A stretch of 10,219 bases of DNA from Acidobacteriota bacterium (lineage in GTDB: Bacteria > Acidobacteriota > Polarisedimenticolia > Gp22-AA2): assembly GCA_016202915.1 (NCBI GenBank), contig JACQNT010000211.1, positions 1-10,219 on the forward strand, in the 5' to 3' direction. The translations under genes were made by a program, and so were the position numbers. The notes below the pieces were generated by a model that was not told the origin of the DNA, did no database searches, and saw only the letters and a list, made by a program, of their open reading frames with translations. This document shows positions 1 through 5,089 of this stretch, piece by piece; the stretch's first letter is position 1, and each line of letters opens with the position of its first letter.

Positions 1-1
1 G

Positions 2-166
2 GTGACCGACGAGACGCGTGCCCCGTTGCACGTCTGTTACGACCGCTGCATGCCGAGCCTGATCGCCTTCGGCGACGAGGCGGCGGCCCGCGCCTTCATG
101 GCCGATCACGGAGGCACGCTGCGGCCCCCCGGCGCCCTGTCGCGGCCCGCGCCGGCCAGCCGGTGA
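2..166 (+). CDS. NosL-like protein, C-terminal fragment
   Basis: This is the last 54 codons of a gene that enters from the left edge; the frame starts at base 2 and ends with TGA at 164-166. The visible residues include CYDRCMPSLIAFGDEAAARA followed by FMADHGG. This resembles the C-terminal part of NosL-family proteins, where a short Cys/Pro-containing stretch leads into a 'hAFx..xdAxaFxxxHGG' segment. Known NosL proteins are copper-binding accessory lipoproteins of nitrous oxide reductase, but the family also occurs beside other copper or electron-transfer genes. The lipobox and N-terminal metal-binding residues would lie outside the window, so neither function nor full length can be judged. 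The gene converges on the glycosidase-like gene ending at 240. The family call rests on one short motif block. Confidence 0.55.
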   Translation: MTDETRAPLHVCYDRCMPSLIAFGDEAAARAFMADHGGTLRPPGALSRPAPASR

Positions 167-212
167 GCGAGGCGGGACGCCGGGGCGGGATCGCTGTCGG
201 CTCGCGGCTTCG

Positions 213-236
213 GCGGCGGCTTCGGGCGCCCGCCGC
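213..236. terminator. GC-rich hairpin between convergent genes, possible terminator
   Basis: In the 73-base gap between the NosL-like stop and the convergent glycosidase-like stop, GCGGCGG (213-219) pairs with CCGCCGC (230-236) around a 10-base loop. No T-run follows on either strand, so it is not a canonical intrinsic terminator. Its position suits a bidirectional transcription block, but perfect GC stems of this size also arise by chance in DNA this rich in GC. Confidence 0.25.
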
Positions 237-239
237 GGA

Positions 240-1109
240 TCACGGCCGCGCGGCTTCGCGCGGCGCCACGCCGACCACGTTGGGCACCGGCCAGGCATGG
301 GGGTTGTCGTCCGACTCCCTGAAGCCCGTCTCGTAGCTGCCGACGAACTCGAACTCCTCTCCGCCGCCCCGCGCGTAGAGCTGCGCCTCCGGCCCCCCTT
401 CCGCGTACATGGCGTTCTTCAGACCGATCGGCAGCGCGAGCAGGATGTCGATGAAGTCGTGCGTGCTGTAGGGCGAGCGGGCGTGCAGGAACAGGACCCG
501 GCCCTCCCGGTCCATCCCGATGGCGGCCGTGCTCCAGGCGCGGGGCTGCCGGCTCCAGGCGTTCTTCCCGGCGCACGAGATCATGCGGATGCTCTGGACC
601 AGCGTCCCGTAGCGGTCCTTCAGGGCATCGAAGTCCTGGCACTCCCGGTCGATGATCTGGACCGGGGGCACACCGCCGTCCAGGCGGTCGAACCCCAGGA
701 CCGCCCTGTCCTTCGTGAGGTGCGGATTGTTCACGTGCGATCGGCTCCGCATCAGGGAGACGCTTGTCCTCAGATCGGTTTGGTACATGCTCGCGTTGAT
801 GGCGGCCACCAGTCCGTGCCGCCGGCACCACTCCCGCGCCGTCAGGGGCTCCCCCTGGCCGGGGGCGGAGGCGTTCATGAGCCTGAGCTCGTAGCGTTCC
901 GGATCGATGCGCAGGACGCGGATCAGGGAATCACCGTGCGTCGAGGCCTTGCCGGCCGGGAAGACGCCCAGATCGAGGCCCGGCGCGAGAACGCGCCATG
1001 GCCCGGCTTCGTCCCGGGCGTGCCGCGGAGGGCCGGCCGGGGCGCCCGGCGCCGGGGCCACGACAGCGAGGCAGGCCACGATCGCAACGGACGCCGCGGG
1101 GGGCCACAT
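240..1109 (-). CDS. Secreted phosphodiester glycosidase (NAGPA/DUF2233) family protein
   Basis: A 289-residue protein starting at ATG 1109 with an export signal: a hydrophobic run at residues 6-20 and an Ala/Pro/Gly region, with likely cleavage near 23-26. An upstream in-frame extension to 1229 lies inside the GT-C gene and lacks signal-peptide character, so 1109 is preferred. A weak GGAG (1123-1126) sits 13 bases upstream. The body follows the phosphodiester glycosidase (NAGPA) domain order: INASMY at 104-109, QSIRMISCAGKNAW from 162, the AIG..REGRVLFL strand near 196-208, and YAEGGPEAQLY at 235-245. Characterised members remove sugars from sugar-phosphodiesters, such as the GlcNAc cap on lysosomal mannose-6-phosphate; many bacterial members are exported and uncharacterised. 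Here the usual 'LDGGGS' element reads AEGGPE, resembling the DUF2233 branch. The gene follows the GT-C gene by 10 bases, so the two are probably co-transcribed and may act on the same envelope glycan (inference). Confidence 0.8.
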   Translation of the reverse strand: MWPPAASVAIVACLAVVAPAPGAPAGPPRHARDEAGPWRVLAPGLDLGVFPAGKASTHGDSLIRVLRIDPERYELRLMNASAPGQGEPLTAREWCRRHGLVAAINASMYQTDLRTSVSLMRSRSHVNNPHLTKDRAVLGFDRLDGGVPPVQIIDRECQDFDALKDRYGTLVQSIRMISCAGKNAWSRQPRAWSTAAIGMDREGRVLFLHARSPYSTHDFIDILLALPIGLKNAMYAEGGPEAQLYARGGGEEFEFVGSYETGFRESDDNPHAWPVPNVVGVAPREAARP

Positions 1110-1119
1110 CAGACCGCGA

Positions 1120-2817
1120 TCACTCCGCCGTGCCTCGCGGGACGTCATAGACGTAGTAGGCGTGCCCGACGATCGCGGTCGGGCGGGTGTGCAGCAGCCA
1201 GTTGCCGGGGCCGGAACCGTGCCGTCCATACAGCGTCCCGAGCGCCCGGGCGAGGAAGTGGGCGCTGAGGACGTGGCGGCCGAACGACGGGGGCCGGAGG
1301 AGCTCCTCCACGCCGATGCGATCGTAAAGCAGGCCGTAGCGCTCCGGACGGATGCTGCCGAAGTAGGCGAAGCGGATCATCGCCTCGTCCGGGTGACGAT
1401 CGAGCCAGAAGAGGAGCTGCTTGAGCCCCTGCCCCCAGTCGACGTTGCTGTCCTCGAGCCAGTAGGTGCCGCACCTGGACCCGCCGTCGAGCCCCAGGAG
1501 GGACGGATCCTTGAGGACGCAGGCCGCCTCGTTGAAGTAGGAGAGGTGGTCCGGGTAGATGCCGACCGCCCCCACCAGCAGCCAGGCGCAGAGAGCGACG
1601 GCCAAAAGCCTTCCGGCGCGCCCTCCTTCGCCGACGAGCGCCGCGAATCCAGCCCCTCCGATCAGATACAGGCACGGCAGCGCGGGGATGAGGTAGCGGA
1701 TGCCCAGGTTGTCGGAGAAGACGGTGTAGGCGACGAAAAAGACCAGCGGCGGAACGGCCAGGAAGGCGCGGTCCATCGCCGTGGCGGCGGCGCGCCGCAT
1801 GACCATCCCCATCCCGACCGCCACCAGAACCAGCAGGGGGATCGGCTCCTTCAATAGATAACAAACCAGGTAGTACGACCAGAACCACGGCCGGAACTGC
1901 CCCGCCATGTAGGGCCAGTAGGAGGGGTCGTGGTCGGCGTTGATCCGCCGGAGCCCCTCGAGGTAGAGATGCGGGCTGCTCGAGAAGAAATAGGTCGCGT
2001 GGACCACCAGCGCCCCCACGGCGGCGAGCGCCAGCAGGGCGTATGCCGACCAGACGATCCTCGGCCCGGCGTCGGATGAGGCGAAGGGATCGATCAGGCT
2101 CGACGGGCGCGCCGGCGCGGCCGCCGGAATCCAGCGGGCGGCCCCGAGCAGGAGAACGGCCGCGATCGGCAGCAGGAAGATCATGGAGAACTTGGAGGCG
2201 AGCGCCGCCCCCAGGGCGGCGCCGCACCACAGCAGCCTCATGAGGGTGCGATGGCTCAGGTACCGCCACAGGGCGAACAGGAAGAGCGTCGCGAACGTGG
2301 CGCACCCGACATCGGTCGTCACCAGGGGGGCGTGGGCGGCGATCGTCGGATCGAGGGCGAAGAGAAGCAGCGCCCCGAAGGCGGCGACCCCTCCAAGCAT
2401 CCGCCTCCCCCAGGCGTAGATCGTCCAGCCGAGGAGCGTCGCCAGGACGATGAACGGCAGCCTCGCCCAGAACATCACCCGGTCGGGATCATTCGCGAAG
2501 ATGATGTCGTTGCCCAGCCGCCACTGGAGGTGGGCGTATTCCTCGGGGCCGATCGCCCGCCAGTCGTGGTCGCTCATCGGCCAGCGCGCCCCCGTGAGGA
2601 GCAGCGGGAGGGCGCCGATCTCCTTGAGAAGCGGCGGGTGCTGCAGGTTGACCCTGAAGTCGCCCGTCTTTAGATACGAGAAGCCGGCGCCGATGTGAGC
2701 CGGCTCGTCGAAAGTCGGAGTCTTGATCAGGCTCGCCGCGAGAACCTGCGCGAAGAACCCGAGGAGAACACCGCCCACGAGCAGCGGTTGTTCGCCCCAA
2801 ACGCGGCGCGGCGTCAT
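1120..2817 (-). CDS. GT-C fold membrane glycosyltransferase (ArnT/PMT-like), paralogue A
   Basis: A 565-residue multi-pass membrane protein. TM1 spans about residues 10-30. The first outer loop has the GT-C acidic pair D37-E38 in TFDEPAH, followed by GFSYLKTGDFRVN and QHPPLLKEI. Later marks are LDP (155-157), LVTTD (165-169), ASKFS (207-211) and, after the last TM segment, the C-terminal block EDSNVDWGQGLKQL (455-468). This layout matches ArnT/PMT-like (GT39/GT83-type) transferases, which move a sugar from a polyprenyl-phosphate donor to an acceptor on the outer face of the membrane; donor and acceptor cannot be told from sequence. Two ATGs compete: 2826 (three residues longer) and 2817. I chose 2817 because an extended -10 (TGCTACCAT) would start the transcript almost on it, and neither ATG has a Shine-Dalgarno. 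The glycosidase-like gene follows. The protein is clearly paralogous to the divergent gene at 3177-5084. Confidence 0.85.
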   Translation of the reverse strand: MTPRRVWGEQPLLVGGVLLGFFAQVLAASLIKTPTFDEPAHIGAGFSYLKTGDFRVNLQHPPLLKEIGALPLLLTGARWPMSDHDWRAIGPEEYAHLQWRLGNDIIFANDPDRVMFWARLPFIVLATLLGWTIYAWGRRMLGGVAAFGALLLFALDPTIAAHAPLVTTDVGCATFATLFLFALWRYLSHRTLMRLLWCGAALGAALASKFSMIFLLPIAAVLLLGAARWIPAAAPARPSSLIDPFASSDAGPRIVWSAYALLALAAVGALVVHATYFFSSSPHLYLEGLRRINADHDPSYWPYMAGQFRPWFWSYYLVCYLLKEPIPLLVLVAVGMGMVMRRAAATAMDRAFLAVPPLVFFVAYTVFSDNLGIRYLIPALPCLYLIGGAGFAALVGEGGRAGRLLAVALCAWLLVGAVGIYPDHLSYFNEAACVLKDPSLLGLDGGSRCGTYWLEDSNVDWGQGLKQLLFWLDRHPDEAMIRFAYFGSIRPERYGLLYDRIGVEELLRPPSFGRHVLSAHFLARALGTLYGRHGSGPGNWLLHTRPTAIVGHAYYVYDVPRGTAE

Positions 2818-2824
2818 CGCGGGC

Positions 2825-2833
2825 ATGGTAGCA
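2825..2833 (-). promoter_or_regulatory. Extended -10 promoter for GT-C gene A, leaderless start
   Basis: Read on the minus strand, TGCTACCAT fits the extended -10 consensus TGnTAnnnT. Seven bases (GCCCGCG) separate it from ATG 2817, which places the expected transcription start at or within a base of the start codon, as in a leaderless mRNA. No TTGACA-like -35 is visible 16-18 bases upstream; that stretch lies inside the left arm of the inverted repeat. ATG 2826 would overlap this -10 element. Confidence 0.45.
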
Positions 2834-2839
2834 CGCGGC

Positions 2840-2981
2840 GGTCCCCGCCGCGGCGCGTGGCACGGTTCGGCGCAAGCGCGCGGGCACGCGCGCGCCTCAC
2901 CTTGCGCTCGGTCGCGGCGCCCGCTGAGAGGCGGCGGGACGGACCGCTCCCTCGCGACGGCCGCGCGCCACGGCGGGGACC
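2840..2981. repeat. Long imperfect inverted repeat, 22-base arms
   Basis: The arm at 2840-2861 matches the reverse complement of 2960-2981 at 20 of 22 positions, with mismatches at arm positions 12 and 19; 98 bases separate the arms. The shared core is GGTCCCCGCCG-N-GGCGCG. The left arm covers the place where the -35 of the minus-strand GT-C promoter would be. It also overlaps a short perfect hairpin: CGCGGCGG at 2834-2841 pairs with CCGCCGCG at 2845-2852 around TCC. Paired arms in a divergent promoter region suggest two sites for one DNA-binding protein or a looped structure. Local GC skew and low complexity weaken this somewhat, but 20/22 over 22 bases is more than I would expect by chance. 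Confidence 0.6.
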
Positions 2982-3137
2982 ACCTCCTTCCCGGGGATCT
3001 CGTAGGGCACCCTCCGTGCAACCCGTCCCTGCACTCCGGCACCTCCCCCGCAAAAGCACGATGGTCACTCGAACCGCCTGGGTGGACGGGGGGATCTCCC
3101 GCGCCAGGAGCGTGCGATGCCTCGGCGCGCGCGCCGT

Positions 3138-3166
3138 TTGACGCCTCCGCCGCGCTGCTGTAGCAT
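3138..3166 (+). promoter_or_regulatory. Sigma70-type promoter TTGACG-17-TAGCAT
   Basis: TTGACG (3138-3143) and TAGCAT (3161-3166) are separated by exactly 17 bases, matching five of six -35 consensus positions and four of six -10 positions. The predicted transcription start, about 7 bases past the -10, falls near 3173-3174, only 3-4 bases before ATG 3177. The mRNA would therefore be leaderless or nearly so, which agrees with the lack of a Shine-Dalgarno before that ATG. This placement argues against the upstream ATG at 3117. Confidence 0.65.
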
Positions 3167-3176
3167 CCCCCGCCCT

Positions 3177-5084
3177 ATGACCCGAGCACAGCCCAGGGCG
3201 CAGCGGCCGCCCTCCCCTCCCGGCGCTCACGCCCCGCCCGGCGGCGATCCGTGGGAGGCGCGCGCCGTCCCCGCCGCCCTCATCCTCCTGGCAATCCTGG
3301 CGCTGCAGGGCGTGCTGTTCATCGGCGAGGCATCGCAGACCAGCGACGAGGGGGCCCACCTCGCGGCCGGCTACTCCTACCTCGTCACCGGCGACTTCCG
3401 GCTGAACCCCGAGCACCCTCCCCTCATCAAGCAGATCGCCGCGCTGCCTCTGCTGCCGCTGCGGCTCTCGTTTCCGTGGGGGCCCCTGTGGGATACGAGC
3501 GAGGAGTGGAACATCGGCCGCATCTTTGTTCACGAGAACCGCCGGCCCAACGACACCATCCTCCTCCTCGGCCGCCTGCCGATCCTCGGCCTCTCGATCC
3601 TCCTCGGCTGGGCGATGTTCCACTGGGGCCGCCGCCTGTTCGGCGCCCGGGGGGCTCTCCTGGGGCTGTCCCTCTACGTCCTCGATCCGAACGTCGTGGC
3701 CCACTCCTCCCTGGTGACGACCGACCTCGGCGTGACGCTGTTCATCTTCCTGGCCGTGTATGCCCTGTGGCGCTGGTCGGAGGCCCCGGCGCCCCGGAGG
3801 CTCCTGGCGGTGGGGGTGATGACCGGCGGCGCGTTCGCCTCCAAGTTCACCTCGTTCTGGCTCCTGCCGATCCTCGGCCTGCTGGGAGCGGTGCTGATCG
3901 CCGCGCGATCGCCCCTACCTCAACGCCCCTGGACGGGCCGCTCGCCGCTTCTCTCCGGAGGGGGCCGGACCGCGCGGCGCATCGTCGCACTGATCCTGGC
4001 CGCTCTCCTCGCGTCCGCCGTGGCGGCGGCCGTCGTCGTCATCTGCTACGGGGGAGGCGGCCTGCCGGCCTACGCCCAGGGGCTGGCGCGCGGCCTCGCG
4101 CACTCCGGTTCGGGGCACATGGCCTACCTGATGGGCGAATACTCCGAGACCGGCTGGTGGTACTACTTCCTCTTCGCCTACCTGGTGAAGACGCCGATCG
4201 GGATCCTCCTGATCGTCGCCGCCTCGATCGCGGCGCTCCTCCTGGGATCGAGGCGCGGGTTCAAGGACGAGATGTTCCTGTGGCTCCCGGTGCTGACCCT
4301 CATCGCGATCACGAGCCTGTGGAAGGTCAACATCGGCCTGCGACACCTCCTGCCGGTCTATCCGTTCCTGTACCTGTCGGCCGGGCGGCTCGCCTCGCTC
4401 CGGCCCGGAGGCGCGGGCCGCCGGTCGCTGGCCCGGGCCGCGCCTGCGATCATTGCGGTCGGAGCGGCCTGGAGCCTCTTCGAAGCGGCCTCCATCGCGC
4501 CACACTACCTGGCCTACTTCAACCAGCTCGTCGGCGGCCCGAAGAACGGCCACCTCTATCTGCTTGACTCGAACCTCGACTGGGGGCAGGCCTCGAAGGC
4601 GCTGCGCCGTTACATGACGGCGGAGAACCTGCCGGTGATCTACTGCTCCTTTTCCGGAAATTCCGACCCGTGGTACTACGGGGTCCGTTACCAGTACACC
4701 CCGGGATCGGGCAACCTCACCAACCCCAAGACGCGCTTGGCCAGGGTGCCGGACGGCCTGCCCCGCGAGATCCTGGCCGTCAGCCCCATGATCCTGCACT
4801 CCGTTCACTTCAGCGACCGGGATCTCTACGCCTGGCTCAAGGGCCGCCAGCCGATCGCCACGCCCGGTTACGCGTACCTGGTCTACGACATCACGAACGA
4901 CACCGACGCCCACGCCTACATCTCGGTCATCTGCCTGAACTTCGGGCTCGCCGATCTGGCCGATTTCGAGGCGCGGCGCACGCTCCGGCGCGACCCGAAG
5001 AATGCGCTCGCCCGGGCGGTGCTGCAGAAGCTGCGGGAGCAGGAGGACAAGCGGGCGTCCCCGGACCCGGCCCCGAGGCCCTGA
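3177..5084 (+). CDS. GT-C fold membrane glycosyltransferase (ArnT/PMT-like), paralogue B with C-terminal tail
   Basis: A 635-residue multi-pass membrane protein. It has a Pro/Ala-rich cytoplasmic N-terminus of about 30 residues and TM1 at about 31-50. The first-loop acidic pair is D57-E58 in TSDEGAH, then AGYSYLVTGDFRLN, EHPPLIKQI, LDP (169-171), LVTTD (179-183), ASKFT (221-225) and LLDSNLDWGQ (462-471). Every one of these has a counterpart at the matching place in the divergent gene A, so the two are paralogues. It should transfer a sugar from a polyprenyl-phosphate donor outside the membrane; specificity is unknown. After the shared core it has an extra tail (about 572-635) with a single TPR-like helix pair (LADLADFEARRTLRRDPKNA) and a charged end. 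Start choice: ATG 3117 has a good AGGAG and would add 20 residues, but a promoter lies inside that extension. The stop is 5 bases from the convergent TMTC-like gene's stop. Confidence 0.85.
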   Translation: MTRAQPRAQRPPSPPGAHAPPGGDPWEARAVPAALILLAILALQGVLFIGEASQTSDEGAHLAAGYSYLVTGDFRLNPEHPPLIKQIAALPLLPLRLSFPWGPLWDTSEEWNIGRIFVHENRRPNDTILLLGRLPILGLSILLGWAMFHWGRRLFGARGALLGLSLYVLDPNVVAHSSLVTTDLGVTLFIFLAVYALWRWSEAPAPRRLLAVGVMTGGAFASKFTSFWLLPILGLLGAVLIAARSPLPQRPWTGRSPLLSGGGRTARRIVALILAALLASAVAAAVVVICYGGGGLPAYAQGLARGLAHSGSGHMAYLMGEYSETGWWYYFLFAYLVKTPIGILLIVAASIAALLLGSRRGFKDEMFLWLPVLTLIAITSLWKVNIGLRHLLPVYPFLYLSAGRLASLRPGGAGRRSLARAAPAIIAVGAAWSLFEAASIAPHYLAYFNQLVGGPKNGHLYLLDSNLDWGQASKALRRYMTAENLPVIYCSFSGNSDPWYYGVRYQYTPGSGNLTNPKTRLARVPDGLPREILAVSPMILHSVHFSDRDLYAWLKGRQPIATPGYAYLVYDITNDTDAHAYISVICLNFGLADLADFEARRTLRRDPKNALARAVLQKLREQEDKRASPDPAPRP

Positions 5085-5089
5085 AGGGA

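Larger units (their letters stand above)
2818..3176. other. Divergent intergenic region between two GT-C genes
   Basis: These 359 bases separate the starts of the two divergent GT-C genes. They hold a minus-strand extended -10 at the left end, a long inverted repeat (2840-2981) and a plus-strand promoter at the right end. Frames that are open through here translate to Arg/Pro/Gly-rich strings with no recognisable motif, typical of non-coding DNA in a very GC-rich genome. An AGGAG at 3106-3110, 6 bases before ATG 3117, resembles a ribosome-binding site for a 20-codon extension of the plus-strand gene, but the promoter at 3138-3166 lies inside that extension. I see no small RNA gene or terminator with a T-run in 2982-3137. 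Confidence 0.7.

Noticed and set aside
297..1268. 323-codon plus-strand frame opposite the glycosidase-like gene
   Set aside because: Its product is Arg/Ala/Gly-rich without motifs, while the minus strand encodes a signal peptide and the phosphodiester glycosidase blocks.
2880..2910. Alternating GC tract (GCGCGCGGGCACGCGCGCGC)
   Set aside because: It could favour Z-DNA or cruciform, but such tracts are expected in DNA of this composition and nothing else marks it as functional.
3117..3176. Upstream ATG with AGGAG as the start of GT-C gene B
   Set aside because: A TTGACG-17-TAGCAT promoter lies inside this stretch and the added residues are Arg/Pro-rich and unlike anything in the paralogue. 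I keep it as a possible alternative only.
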